DNA from: Actinoplanes lutulentus
GTDB lineage: Bacteria > Actinomycetota > Actinomycetes > Mycobacteriales > Micromonosporaceae
DNA length: 64,000 nucleotides
Direction of reading: 5' to 3'
Assembly (NCBI RefSeq): GCF_003259845.1
Contig: NZ_QLMJ01000003.1
Location: 372,001 to 436,000, forward strand
Part shown: piece by piece, positions 17,082 through 26,473 of the stretch
Layout: every line of letters starts with the position of its first letter
How positions within the stretch are numbered: position 1 is the stretch's first letter
The notes under the pieces: model-generated
The model's database searches: none
What the model was told of the DNA's origin: nothing
What the model saw: only the letters and a program-made list of their open reading frames with translations
Made by a program: the position numbers and the translations under genes

Positions 17082-20000
17082 TCAGCGTGTCGCGCCGGCC
17101 GGAGCCGGAACATCGCCGAGGACGTCCTTGAGCAGCTGGGCGCACCACTCGAGCAGGGCCTGGTCGCGCAGCGGCTCGCCGCCCACCCGGCGGGTGCTCG
17201 GCCGGGGCACGCTGACCTGGTCGTTCACCGTCTTGTAGACCGAGTCCGGGTGGTACCGCTTGAGCCGCATCTGCTTCGAGTCCGGCAGCGGCAGCGGCGA
17301 GAACCGGATGTGCTTGCCCTGCATCGTCACGTCGGTCAGACCGTACGCCCGGGCCACCTGGCGGAACCGGGCCACCGCGATCAGGTTGGCGACCTGGGCC
17401 GGCGGCTCGCCGTACCGGTCGGTCATCTCGGCGACGACCTCGGTGAGGCGGGCGTCGTCGCGCGCCTCGGCCAGCTTGCGGTACATCTCCAGGCGCAGGC
17501 GCTCGACAGCGATGTACTCGGTGGGCAGGTGCGCGTCGATCGGCAGGTCGATCTTGACCTCGGGCTCCTCCTCCGGCCGCTCGCCCTTGAACTGGGCGAC
17601 CGCCTCGCCGACCATCCGGACGTACAGGTCGAAGCCGACGCCCTCGATGTGGCCGGACTGCTCGCCGCCGAGCAGGTTGCCGGCGCCGCGGATCTCCAGG
17701 TCCTTCATCGCGACGTACATGCCGGCGCCGAGCTCGGTGTGCTGGGCGATGGTGGCGAGCCGCTCGTGCGCGTGCTCGGTGAGCGGTTTCTCCCGGGGGT
17801 AGAGGAAGTACGCGTACGCCCGCTCGCGCCCACGGCCGACCCGGCCGCGGATCTGGTGCAGCTGGGCCAGGCCGAGCAGGTCGGCGCGCTCGACGATCAG
17901 CGTGTTCGCGTTCGGGATGTCGATGCCGGACTCGACGATCGTGGTGCAGACCAGGACGTCGAACTCCTTCTCCCAGAAGCCGACCATCACCTTTTCCAGC
18001 TGCTCCTCGCTCATCTGGCCGTGCGCCACCGCGACCCGGGCCTCGGGGACCAGCTCACGCAGCTTGCGGGCCGCCCGATCGATCGACTCGACCCGGTTGT
18101 GCAGGTAGAAGACCTGACCGTCGCGGAGCAGCTCGCGGTGGATGGAGGCGGCCACCTGCTTGTCGTCCTGGGCGCCGACGTAGGTGAGCACCGGGTGCCG
18201 CTCCTCCGGCGGGGTGGCGATCGTCGACATCTCCCGGATGCCGGTGATCGCCATCTCCAGGGTCCGCGGGATCGGGGTGGCCGACATGGTCAGCACGTCC
18301 ACCGAGGCCCGCAGCGCCTTGAGCTGTTCCTTGTGCTCGACGCCGAACCGCTGCTCCTCGTCCACGATGATCAGGCCGAGGTTCTTGAACCGGGTCGACT
18401 TGGCGAGCAGCCGGTGCGTGCCGATCACGATGTCGGCGGTGCCCTCGGCGGCGAGCTCCAGGGTCAGCGCCGCCTCTTTCGGCGTCTGGAACCGGGACAG
18501 CTGCTTGATCTGCACCGGGAACTGGCTCATCCGCTCGGTGAACGTGTTGAAGTGCTGCTGGGCGAGCAGCGTGGTCGGCACCAGCACGGCCACCTGCTTG
18601 CCGTCCTGCACCGCCTTGAACGCCGCGCGTACCGCGATCTCGGTCTTGCCGTAACCGACGTCGCCGCAGATCAGCCGGTCCATCGGGACCTGCAGTTCCA
18701 TGTCGTGCTTGACCTCGATGATCGCGGCCATCTGGTCGGGGGTCTCGGTGTACGGGAAGGCGTCCTCCAGCTCCTGCTGCCACGGGGTGTCCGGGCCGAA
18801 CGAGTGGCCCTGGGACGCCTGCCTGGCGGCGTATAGCTGGATCAGCTGGGCGGCGATCTCCTTGACCGCCTTCTTCGCACGGGCCTTGCTCTTCTGCCAG
18901 TCGGAGCCGCCCATCTTGTGCAGGCTGGGCGACTCGCCGCCGACGTACCGGGAGAGCTGGTCGAGCTGGTCGGTCGGCACGTAGAGGCGGTCGCCGGGCT
19001 GGCCGCGCTTGGAGGCGGCGTACTCGATGACCAGGTATTCCCGGTCGGCGCCGTTGACCGTGCGCTGCACCAGCTCGATGTAGCGCCCGATGCCGTGCTG
19101 CTCGTGCACCACGAAGTCGCCGGTCTTGAGCTCCAGGGGGTCGATCGTGTTGCGCCGCCGGGCCGGCATCTTGCGCATGTCCTTCGTGGACGCGCCGCGG
19201 CCGCCGGAGATGTCGTTACCGGTGATCACCGCGAGCCGGGACGCCTCGTCGACGAAACCGTGGTTGAGCCCGCCGCAGGTGACCAGCAGCTGGCCGTCCT
19301 CGATCGGTGTCGCGATCGAGTCGACCGGCGTCACGCCGAGGCCGGCGTCGCGGAGCAGCTCGGTGGCCCGCTGCGCGGTCCCCTTGCCCTCGAAGACCAG
19401 CGCGATCGCCCAGCCGGCCCGGGCCCACTCGGCCAGGTCACCGGCCAGTTTCGCGGTGTCGCCGTGATAGAGCGGTACCGGCTGCGCCGCGAGGGCGATC
19501 GCGTCACCGGCGTCCGGCGAGACCTCCACCGCCTCGGACGAGTCCTCCCACGGCAAGGACTCCGCCGCGGCCTCGGAGGAGACCAGGCCGAACGGCGACA
19601 GCGTCCACCAGGGCTGTTTCAAAGTCGCGGCGTGCGCCCGGATCTCGGCGAGCGTGCGGAAGGCCACCGCGCCCACGTCGATCGGTGCCTGGCCGCCGAC
19701 GGCGGCCGCGGCCCAGGACGCTTCGAGAAACTCATCCGAGGTACGCGTGAGGTCGTGCGCCCGGGTCCGGATCCGCTCCGGGTCGCAGAGCAGCACGTGG
19801 GTGCCGGCCGGCATGCAGTCGATCAGCAGCTCCATGCTGTCGGTGCCGTGCAGCAGCGCCGGCGCCAGCGACTCCATGCCCTCGACCGGGATGCCCTCGG
19901 CCAGCTTGTCCAGGATCTCGGCGAGCTCGGGGTGCTCGGCCGCCAGCTCGGCCGCTTTCGCCCGGACGTCCGGAGTCAGCAGCAGCTCGCGGCAGGGCGG

Positions 20001-20702
20001 CGCCCAGAGCCGCTCCACCTTGTCGATGGTCCGCTGGTCAGCGACCGCGAAGGTGCGGATCTCCTCGACGTCGTCGCCCCAGAACTCGACCCGGGACGGG
20101 TGCTCGTCGGTGGGCGGGAAGACGTCCAGGATGCCGCCGCGAACAGCGAACTCACCACGCTTGGTGACCAGGTCGACCCGCGCGTACGCCATGTCGGACA
20201 GCCGGCGGGCCACGTCCTCCAGCTCGGCGCCGCGGCCGGTCACCAGCTCCACCGGCTCCAGGTCGCCGAGGCCCTTGAGCTGCGGCTGGAGCAGTGACCG
20301 GACCGGCGCCACGATGACCTGCAGCGGGTGCTCATCGGGGTGGGCGAGCCGGCGCAGCACGGCGAGTCGCTTGCCGACCGTGTCCGAGCGGGGTGAGAGC
20401 CGTTCGTGCGGCAGCGTCTCCCACGACGGGTAGACCGCGATCCGGTCGGCGTCGATCAGGCAGCCGAGCGCGTCGGCCAGGTCGTCGGCCTCCCGCGAGG
20501 TCGCGGTGACGGCGAGCACCGGGCGCTGCGCGCCGCCGGCCTCGGACGCGCCGGCCACTGTCGCCACCACGAACGGGCGAAGCGACGCCGGAGCGGTCAG
20601 ATCCAGCGAGTCGGAGTCGACGAAACCCTTGCGCGCCAGGTCCCGGGCACGGGCCAGGCCACGGTCACGCAGGGCGGCAGGAATCAGACCGGCGAGCTGC
20701 AT
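17082..20702 (-). CDS. mfd: Transcription-repair coupling factor Mfd
   Basis: This 1206-residue DNA translocase removes RNA polymerase stalled at lesions and recruits UvrA. The domain order is complete. The UvrB-homology region comes first (YPSWETLPHERLSPRSDTVGKR, read in parts). The RNAP-interacting domain includes GDFVVHEQHGIGRY. The RecG-like motor carries Walker A GDVGYGKTEIAVRAAF, the DEEQ box IIVDEEQRFGVEHKEQL and TATPIPRTLEMA (here MSATPIPRTLEMA). VGRGRERAYAYFLY (motif VI) and the C-terminal TRCF domain follow. The start is the ATG at 20702, preceded by a GGGGG-type ribosome-binding site; the longer open frame to 20894 overlaps the divergent promoter region. It heads the mfd-SurA-mazG-DUF885 run. 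Confidence 0.97.
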   Translation of the reverse strand: MQLAGLIPAALRDRGLARARDLARKGFVDSDSLDLTAPASLRPFVVATVAGASEAGGAQRPVLAVTATSREADDLADALGCLIDADRIAVYPSWETLPHERLSPRSDTVGKRLAVLRRLAHPDEHPLQVIVAPVRSLLQPQLKGLGDLEPVELVTGRGAELEDVARRLSDMAYARVDLVTKRGEFAVRGGILDVFPPTDEHPSRVEFWGDDVEEIRTFAVADQRTIDKVERLWAPPCRELLLTPDVRAKAAELAAEHPELAEILDKLAEGIPVEGMESLAPALLHGTDSMELLIDCMPAGTHVLLCDPERIRTRAHDLTRTSDEFLEASWAAAAVGGQAPIDVGAVAFRTLAEIRAHAATLKQPWWTLSPFGLVSSEAAAESLPWEDSSEAVEVSPDAGDAIALAAQPVPLYHGDTAKLAGDLAEWARAGWAIALVFEGKGTAQRATELLRDAGLGVTPVDSIATPIEDGQLLVTCGGLNHGFVDEASRLAVITGNDISGGRGASTKDMRKMPARRRNTIDPLELKTGDFVVHEQHGIGRYIELVQRTVNGADREYLVIEYAASKRGQPGDRLYVPTDQLDQLSRYVGGESPSLHKMGGSDWQKSKARAKKAVKEIAAQLIQLYAARQASQGHSFGPDTPWQQELEDAFPYTETPDQMAAIIEVKHDMELQVPMDRLICGDVGYGKTEIAVRAAFKAVQDGKQVAVLVPTTLLAQQHFNTFTERMSQFPVQIKQLSRFQTPKEAALTLELAAEGTADIVIGTHRLLAKSTRFKNLGLIIVDEEQRFGVEHKEQLKALRASVDVLTMSATPIPRTLEMAITGIREMSTIATPPEERHPVLTYVGAQDDKQVAASIHRELLRDGQVFYLHNRVESIDRAARKLRELVPEARVAVAHGQMSEEQLEKVMVGFWEKEFDVLVCTTIVESGIDIPNANTLIVERADLLGLAQLHQIRGRVGRGRERAYAYFLYPREKPLTEHAHERLATIAQHTELGAGMYVAMKDLEIRGAGNLLGGEQSGHIEGVGFDLYVRMVGEAVAQFKGERPEEEPEVKIDLPIDAHLPTEYIAVERLRLEMYRKLAEARDDARLTEVVAEMTDRYGEPPAQVANLIAVARFRQVARAYGLTDVTMQGKHIRFSPLPLPDSKQMRLKRYHPDSVYKTVNDQVSVPRPSTRRVGGEPLRDQALLEWCAQLLKDVLGDVPAPAGATR

Positions 20703-20909
20703 TGCGAGATCCCCCTGAGGGCACGACGAACGACCCCGAACGCCTGAAGGGGCGGGGGGTAACGCCTTCAGCTTAGTCCGACCCGCTGACACTTCCGGGA
20801 CCGTGCGCCTTATCGCACAGCATGTCCGACTTGGGCGGCGAGGTGTCCGCGAGAGTCCCCACTGCTTTCGTGCCGATTGGCGGTGCCACTGCAAGGGGGA
20901 GAGGGCAAC
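20703..20909. promoter_or_regulatory. Divergent mfd / hypX intergenic region with two inverted repeats
   Basis: This 207-bp region carries both divergent promoters. It has an inverted repeat CTGAAGG / CCTTCAG (about 20743-20770) on the mfd side. A 16-bp palindrome GTGCG-N6-CGCAC lies at 20803-20818, about 90 bp upstream of the hypX start, with the geometry of a homodimeric regulator site. No convincing -35/-10 pair was identified. Confidence 0.45.
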
Positions 20910-22724
20910 GTGCGGATTCTGCTGCTCGTGTCAGCGTTCAACGGCTTGAGCCAGCGGGTCTGGTGTGCCCTGCGTGAGGCGGGACACGAGGTCGGAGTGC
21001 TGCTGGCGACCAGCGACCGCGACGTCGTCGACGGGGTGACGGCCGTCAACCCGGACCTGGTCCTCTGCCCGTACCTCAAGGAACGGATCCCGGACCAGGT
21101 CTGGCAGCGGTGGCGGACCGTCGTGCTGCACCCGGGACCGGTCGGCGACCGCGGTCCGTCCTCACTCGACTGGGCGATCAGCGAGAGCGCGCCGTCCTGG
21201 GGTGTGACCGCCATCCAGGCCGTCGAGGAGCTGGACGGCGGGCCGATCTGGGCCACCCGGACGTTCCCGATGCCGGCCGCGGCGCCGCGCAAGTCGGCCC
21301 TTTACGCCGGCCCGGTCTCGGACGCCGCCATGGAGTGCGTCTTCGAGGTGGTGGCGAAAGCCGGCGACCCCAGCTTCGTCCCGGCGTCGGCGGAGGACAC
21401 TCCGGCCCAGGCGCCCGGCGCGCGTCCCCGGCCGCCGATGCGGCAGGCCGACCGCGTCTTCGAGTGGTCGGAGCCGTCCGAGACGATCCTGCGGCGGATC
21501 CGGGCCAGCGACGGCTCCCCCGGGGTGCGGGCCATGATCGGCGGGCTCGATGCGTACGTCTACGACGCGCACCCGGGCATGACCCGTGGCGCCCGTCCCG
21601 GCCGGATCCTCAAGCGCCGCCAGGGCGCCGTGCTCGTGGCGACCGGCGACGGCAGCCTCTGGATCGGTCACCTGCGCCCGGCCGAGGACGGCGGGATCAA
21701 GCTGCCCGCCACGACCGCGCTCGGCGCCCGGTTGCACGGTGTGCCGCACTCGCAGGCCGGCCCGGCCGACGACCCGGAGACCCCGTACGCGTACCGCCAG
21801 GTCCGTTACCGGCGTACCGGCGCGGTCGGCTGGCTGAACTTCGACTTCTACAACGGTGCGATGGCGCCCGGGCACTCGCGGCGGCTGCTGGCCGGCCTGC
21901 GGCACGCGGTCGCGCAGGACACCCGTGCGCTGGTGTTGCGGGGCGGCACCGAGGCGTTCAGCAACGGCATCCACCTCAACGTGATCGAGGGATCGTCGGA
22001 TCCGTCCGGCGCCGCGTGGGCGGCCATCCGGGCGATCAACGAGGTGTGCCGGGAGATCATCACGTGCACCCGCCAGGTGGTGGTGGCCGCGTACGCGGGC
22101 AGTGCCGGCGCCGGCGGGGTGATGCTCGGCCTGGGCGCGGACATCATCGCGGCCCGGGACGGGATCGTGCTCAACCCGTACTACGACATGGGTCTTTTCG
22201 GCTCCGAGCTGCACACCTTCTCGCTGCCGAGGCGGGTCGGCGCGGATGCCGCCCAGCGACTGATCGACGACCGCCTCCCGGTGAGCACCGCCGAAGCCGC
22301 CCGGATCGGGCTCGTCGACGAGGTCGGTCCGCGCCACCCTGAGGCGTACGCGGGCTGGCTCGCTGCCCTGGCCGAGAAGCACGGTGACGTGCGCGCCTCG
22401 CGCAAGCGACGCGCAGCGAAAGCGAGGCGGCTCGCCGCCGAACGGATCCCCCTGGATGTGTACGAGACCCGCGAGCTCGCCGAGATGAGCCGGGACATCT
22501 ACACCGACCGTTCCGGATTCGCCGCGGCCCGCCACGCGTTCGTCCGCAAGCTCCAGCCGGAGGCGACGCCGAGGCATCTGCTCTTCGCGGCGAACGCCGG
22601 CGCCGTCACCGGCGGACCGGCCGTGAACAGCGGTCCGGTGACAGCCGGCCGGCAGCGGAACAATTCAGGCCCGGCCGTCGAACGACGTCCCGCCCTGCGC
22701 CCTTCGGTCCCGGTGTCGGCCTGA
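20910..22724 (+). CDS. hypX: HypX/HoxX-type protein (formyltransferase-like plus enoyl-CoA hydratase-like)
   Basis: This 604-residue two-domain protein is of the HypX (HoxX) family, which makes the CO ligand of NiFe-hydrogenases in air from formyl-tetrahydrofolate via formyl-CoA. The N-terminal formyltransferase-like domain carries HPGPVGDRGPSSLDWA at residues 74-89. The C-terminal crotonase-like domain has LRGGTEAFSNGIHLNVIE, then GSAGAGGVMLGLGADIIAA and LNPYYDMGLFGSELHTFSLP, all characteristic of HypX rather than of plain enoyl-CoA hydratases. The start is GTG 20910, after a clear GGGGGAGAGGG ribosome-binding site; the open frame extends to 20877. There is no hydrogenase or hyp gene nearby. 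Its stop is 3 bp from cslA, which suggests co-transcription with the beta-glucan operon. Confidence 0.88.
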   Translation: MRILLLVSAFNGLSQRVWCALREAGHEVGVLLATSDRDVVDGVTAVNPDLVLCPYLKERIPDQVWQRWRTVVLHPGPVGDRGPSSLDWAISESAPSWGVTAIQAVEELDGGPIWATRTFPMPAAAPRKSALYAGPVSDAAMECVFEVVAKAGDPSFVPASAEDTPAQAPGARPRPPMRQADRVFEWSEPSETILRRIRASDGSPGVRAMIGGLDAYVYDAHPGMTRGARPGRILKRRQGAVLVATGDGSLWIGHLRPAEDGGIKLPATTALGARLHGVPHSQAGPADDPETPYAYRQVRYRRTGAVGWLNFDFYNGAMAPGHSRRLLAGLRHAVAQDTRALVLRGGTEAFSNGIHLNVIEGSSDPSGAAWAAIRAINEVCREIITCTRQVVVAAYAGSAGAGGVMLGLGADIIAARDGIVLNPYYDMGLFGSELHTFSLPRRVGADAAQRLIDDRLPVSTAEAARIGLVDEVGPRHPEAYAGWLAALAEKHGDVRASRKRRAAKARRLAAERIPLDVYETRELAEMSRDIYTDRSGFAAARHAFVRKLQPEATPRHLLFAANAGAVTGGPAVNSGPVTAGRQRNNSGPAVERRPALRPSVPVSA

Positions 22725-22727
22725 CGG

Positions 22728-24524
22728 ATGAGTTTGCTGCACACCCCGGATTCCGGGGCGAACAGTCCTGCCCACACCAAGAACAGCGTTCCCGCTCAGC
22801 GGCCGCCCACCGGCCGCGCGGTCATGCCGGACGACGAGCTCGGCAGCACCCTGCTGTTCAACGCGCAGTACGAGTACAGCGCGTACAGCGTCCTCGCCGG
22901 GCCGGCCGACCCGGAACCGCCGGACGACTACCGGGTCCAGATGCGCCGGATGGCTCGCCGCCGTCCGATCCGGACAGTCCTGATCACGCTGTTCGCGTTC
23001 GCTTTCGAGAGCACGTTCTTCGGATGGCTGCTCACCTCGATCGAGCTGCCCGACCAGCGGCTGCAGACGATGCTGTACGCCGCGACCCTGTTCATGATCG
23101 GCGCGACCGCGACGATCGAGCTGTTCCGTCTGGTCAACGTGGTGGCGCTCTGTTTCGCAACGCTCTGGGCCCGTGATCCGGCCCCGGTCGTGCCGGACAC
23201 CGCCACCCGGGTCGCGTTCCTCACCACGATCGTGCCCGGCAAGGAGCCGATCGCGATGGTGGAGAAGACCCTGCGTGCGGCCCGGAAGATCCGGTACGGC
23301 GGCACGTTCGACGTGTGGCTGCTCGACGAGGGCGACGACCCGGTGGTCAAGCTCATGTGCAAGCGGCTGGGTGTGCGGCACTTCTCCCGGCGCGGGCGCG
23401 ACGACTACAACACCCGCACCGGCGCGTTCAAGGCGAAGACCAAGCACGGCAACTACAACGCCTGGCTGGACGCGAACGGCGACGAGTACGACGTCTTCGT
23501 CTCGGTCGACCCGGACCACGTGCCGCAGCCGAACTTCTGCGAGCGGCTGCTCGGGTACTTCCGCGACCCGGACGTGGCGTTCGTTGTCGGACCGCAGATC
23601 TACGGCAACTACGACAACCTGGTGACCCGCTGGGCCGAGTCGCAGCAGTACCTGTTCCACTCGCTGCTGCAGCGGGCCGGCAACCGGCGCGGGATCGCCA
23701 TGCTGGTCGGCACGAACAACGCGGTCCGGATCAAAGCATTGCAATCGATCGGCGGTCTCCAGGACTCGATCACCGAGGACATGGCGACCAGCCTGCGGAT
23801 TCACGCGACCCGCAACCCGGCGAGCGGCAAACGCTGGCGCTCGGTCTACACCCCGGACGTGCTGGCCGTCGGCGAGGGACCGTCGTCCTGGACCGATTAC
23901 TTCACCCAGCAGCACCGCTGGGCACAGGGCACCGACGAGGTGGCGGTACGCCGTTTCGCCCGGATCGTCTGGCACCTCGGACCCGCTCGGGCGCTGCACT
24001 ACACGCTGCTGATGTCGTATTACCCGCTGACCGCGGCGGCCTGGTTGCTCGGCGCGCTGAACGCGGCCTGCTTCCTGCTGCTCGGCGCCAAGGGCGTGCA
24101 GGTGCCGCAGTCGGTCTGGCTGATGCTCTATGTGGACGCTGCGCTCTTCCAGGTCGGGCTCTACCTGTTCAACCGGCGGCACAACGTGAGCCCGCACGAA
24201 GGCTCCGGCTCATCCGGCCTCGCCGGGATGCTGGCGTCCACGTTGTGCACACCGGTGTACGTCTCGTCGTTCATCAGCGCGGTGCTGCGCCGGCGTTCCG
24301 GGTTCGTGGTCACGCCGAAAGGCGACTCGGCCAGCCCGGACCGGCTCGCCACGTTCGGGCCGGGCCTGCGCTGGGCCGGTCTCTACACCGCGCTGCTGGT
24401 CGTCGCGCCGTTCCTCGACAACGTCGACCCGGCCATGTACGCGTGGCCCGCCCTCAACCTCGTCATCTGCCTGGCACCCACCCTCATCTGGTTGATCAAC
24501 CGTGCAAAGGAGCCGCCCGCATGA
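22728..24524 (+). CDS. cslA: Cellulose synthase-like glycosyltransferase CslA
   Basis: This 598-residue membrane GT2 processive synthase probably polymerises a beta-glucan (cellulose-like) at hyphal tips, as described for CslA in Streptomyces. There are two N-terminal membrane helices (about 87-135) and a cytosolic GT2 domain with WLLDEGDDP, the VDPDH metal/UDP motif, the catalytic ITEDMATS and the processivity motif QQHRW. Four or more C-terminal helices follow, beginning ALHYTLLMSYYPLTAAAWLL. No PilZ domain is attached. The start taken is the ATG at 22728, 3 bp after the hypX stop; ATG 22824 is a possible alternative since no strong ribosome-binding site precedes 22728. The stop overlaps glxA by 4 bp. 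Confidence 0.92.
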   Translation: MSLLHTPDSGANSPAHTKNSVPAQRPPTGRAVMPDDELGSTLLFNAQYEYSAYSVLAGPADPEPPDDYRVQMRRMARRRPIRTVLITLFAFAFESTFFGWLLTSIELPDQRLQTMLYAATLFMIGATATIELFRLVNVVALCFATLWARDPAPVVPDTATRVAFLTTIVPGKEPIAMVEKTLRAARKIRYGGTFDVWLLDEGDDPVVKLMCKRLGVRHFSRRGRDDYNTRTGAFKAKTKHGNYNAWLDANGDEYDVFVSVDPDHVPQPNFCERLLGYFRDPDVAFVVGPQIYGNYDNLVTRWAESQQYLFHSLLQRAGNRRGIAMLVGTNNAVRIKALQSIGGLQDSITEDMATSLRIHATRNPASGKRWRSVYTPDVLAVGEGPSSWTDYFTQQHRWAQGTDEVAVRRFARIVWHLGPARALHYTLLMSYYPLTAAAWLLGALNAACFLLLGAKGVQVPQSVWLMLYVDAALFQVGLYLFNRRHNVSPHEGSGSSGLAGMLASTLCTPVYVSSFISAVLRRRSGFVVTPKGDSASPDRLATFGPGLRWAGLYTALLVVAPFLDNVDPAMYAWPALNLVICLAPTLIWLINRAKEPPA

Positions 24525-26470
24525 AGCCCCGCTCGCGTCCCACCCTCGTTCGCCGTCTGGTGAGCGGTCTGGCCACGCTGGTGGTGCTGGCAGTCGTCGT
24601 GGTGGCCAACCGGCCGATGGTCGCGGCCGGCTCCGAGGCGCTGCACACGTACCAGATCAACCGTCAGGCGTACAAAGAGAAGTTCGGGCATTGGGCTCGG
24701 CTCTCGGTGCCGCACGGGTTCCGGGTCAACGCCATCCACGCCGCGCTGCTGCACACCGGCAAGGTGCTGATCGTCGCGGGCAGCGGCAACAACCGGGACG
24801 CGTTCGAGGAGGAGTCGTTCCGGACAGTGATCTACGACCCGGCCTCCGAGAAGTTCACCGAGGTGGAGACGCCGACCGACGTCTTCTGCGCCGGTCACAC
24901 GTTCCTGCCGAACGGCAATCTGCTGATCGCCGGCGGTACGAAGTCGTACGAGGTGCTCGAAGCCGACGTCGAGCACCCGGCCGGCGTCATGAAGATCAAG
25001 AACGAGTCCCCGGACGGCGGGCCCCGCGAGTTCGCGAAGGGAACGCCGCTGGTCTCGGCCACCGGGTACGTCTACCGGACCCGTACCGATGTGACAGTTC
25101 CGGCCGCGAAGAAGATGACGCACGGTGGCACCACGATGGTCCACGCCGGTGAGGCCGAGGTCTGGGTGGACGCCGTGATCAAGGGTGACCGCGCGATCGT
25201 CCGCGAGCCGGCCCAGTACACCCTCCAGGGGCTGTCCGGCACCGACGCCCGCAACCTGTACGGCGTCGCCGACAAGATCACCCGGGAGAAGCAGGAGTAC
25301 GGCGGCGACAAGACGTCGTACGAGTTCGACCCGGTCCAGGAGAAGTACGTCCGCACCGGGGACATGAGCGACCATCGCTGGTACCCGACCCTGGTCGGGC
25401 TCACCGGCGGCGACATCCTCGCCGTCTCCGGCCTGGACGAGTTCGGCCGGATCCTGCCCGGCCGCAACGAGCGGTACCTGCCGCGGGAGAAGCGCTGGGT
25501 GGCCGCGCCCGAGTTGAAGCGGTACTTCCCCACCTATCCGGGCCTGCACCTGATGGCCGACGGGAAGGTCTTCTACTCCGGTTCCAACTCCGGGTACGGC
25601 TCGGACACCGAGGGCCGCACGCCGGGGATCTGGGACGTGAAGCGCAACAGGTTCCGTGAGGTGCCCGGCCTGCGTGACCCGCGGATGACCGAGACAAGCT
25701 CGTCGGTGATGCTGCCGCCGGCACAGGACCAGAAGGTGATGCTGCTCGGCGGGGGTGGAATCGGCGAGTCGGAGGAGTCCACGGGGCGTACCGCGATCGT
25801 TGATCTGGATGTGAAGTCGCCCGCGTACCTGCCCGGCCCGGACCTGCCGCGGCCCGCCCGGTACCTGTCCACGGTCGTGCTGCCCGACGACACCGTGCTC
25901 ACCACCGGCGGATCCTCCGGCTATCGGGGCGGGAAGTACCGGGGGCGTGAGCGCAGCGACCTGTTCAACTCGCAGATCTACCGGCCGGCCGACAACGCGT
26001 TCGTCACGACTGCCGAATCCACAGTGGGCCGCAATTACCACTCCGAGGCGATCCTGCTGCCGGACGGCCGGGTGATCACCATGGGTGGCGACCCGCTCTA
26101 CGACCGGACCGGCAAGAACGCCGGAACGTTCGAGCAGCGCATCGAGGTGTTCAGCCCGCCGTACCTCTTCGGCGGCAAACGACCGGTCGTGACCGGCGGC
26201 CCGGCGGAGCTCACCCGCGGCGGAAAGGCCCGGTTCAGCACGCCGGACACCGCCCGGATCGCCACGGCCCGGCTGCTCAAGCCGAGCTCGGTCACCCACG
26301 TGACCGATACCGATCAGCGGTCCGTCGCGCTCCCCCTGAAGCGCTCGGCCGCCGCCGTGGAGGTGACCGTTCCGGAAAAGGCCGGTTTGGTGCCCTCTGG
26401 GTGGTACATGCTGTTCCTCGTGGACGACAAGGGTGTGCCGTCGGTGGCTCGCTGGGTGCGGGTGCGCTGA
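24521..26470 (+). CDS. glxA: GlxA-like mononuclear copper-radical oxidase
   Basis: This 649-residue secreted or membrane-anchored radical copper oxidase is of the galactose/glyoxal oxidase type and is the partner of CslA. It has one N-terminal membrane helix (VSGLATLVVLAVVVVANRP), a seven-bladed kelch propeller and a C-terminal Ig-like domain (DUF1929). Probable copper-site residues are the Cys in VFCAGHTFLPNGNLLIAGG (cross-link partner), the Tyr in DHRWYPTLV, the Tyr-His pair in GRNYHSEAILLPDGRVI and the His of SVTHVTDTDQRS near the end. The start is the ATG at 24521 (ATGA overlap with cslA) with AAGGAG eight bases upstream. In Streptomyces GlxA acts on the CslA glycan; copper-chaperone genes are not nearby. 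Confidence 0.93.
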   Translation: MKPRSRPTLVRRLVSGLATLVVLAVVVVANRPMVAAGSEALHTYQINRQAYKEKFGHWARLSVPHGFRVNAIHAALLHTGKVLIVAGSGNNRDAFEEESFRTVIYDPASEKFTEVETPTDVFCAGHTFLPNGNLLIAGGTKSYEVLEADVEHPAGVMKIKNESPDGGPREFAKGTPLVSATGYVYRTRTDVTVPAAKKMTHGGTTMVHAGEAEVWVDAVIKGDRAIVREPAQYTLQGLSGTDARNLYGVADKITREKQEYGGDKTSYEFDPVQEKYVRTGDMSDHRWYPTLVGLTGGDILAVSGLDEFGRILPGRNERYLPREKRWVAAPELKRYFPTYPGLHLMADGKVFYSGSNSGYGSDTEGRTPGIWDVKRNRFREVPGLRDPRMTETSSSVMLPPAQDQKVMLLGGGGIGESEESTGRTAIVDLDVKSPAYLPGPDLPRPARYLSTVVLPDDTVLTTGGSSGYRGGKYRGRERSDLFNSQIYRPADNAFVTTAESTVGRNYHSEAILLPDGRVITMGGDPLYDRTGKNAGTFEQRIEVFSPPYLFGGKRPVVTGGPAELTRGGKARFSTPDTARIATARLLKPSSVTHVTDTDQRSVALPLKRSAAAVEVTVPEKAGLVPSGWYMLFLVDDKGVPSVARWVRVR

Positions 26471-26473
26471 TTC

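Noticed and set aside
17250..18836. 528-codon open frame on the plus strand inside mfd
   Set aside because: Antisense shadow of mfd with no start context or domain.
23315..24520. N-terminal extension of the glxA frame to over 1000 codons
   Set aside because: The region is cslA in another frame with all GT2 motifs; glxA has a proper AAGGAG and ATG at 24521.
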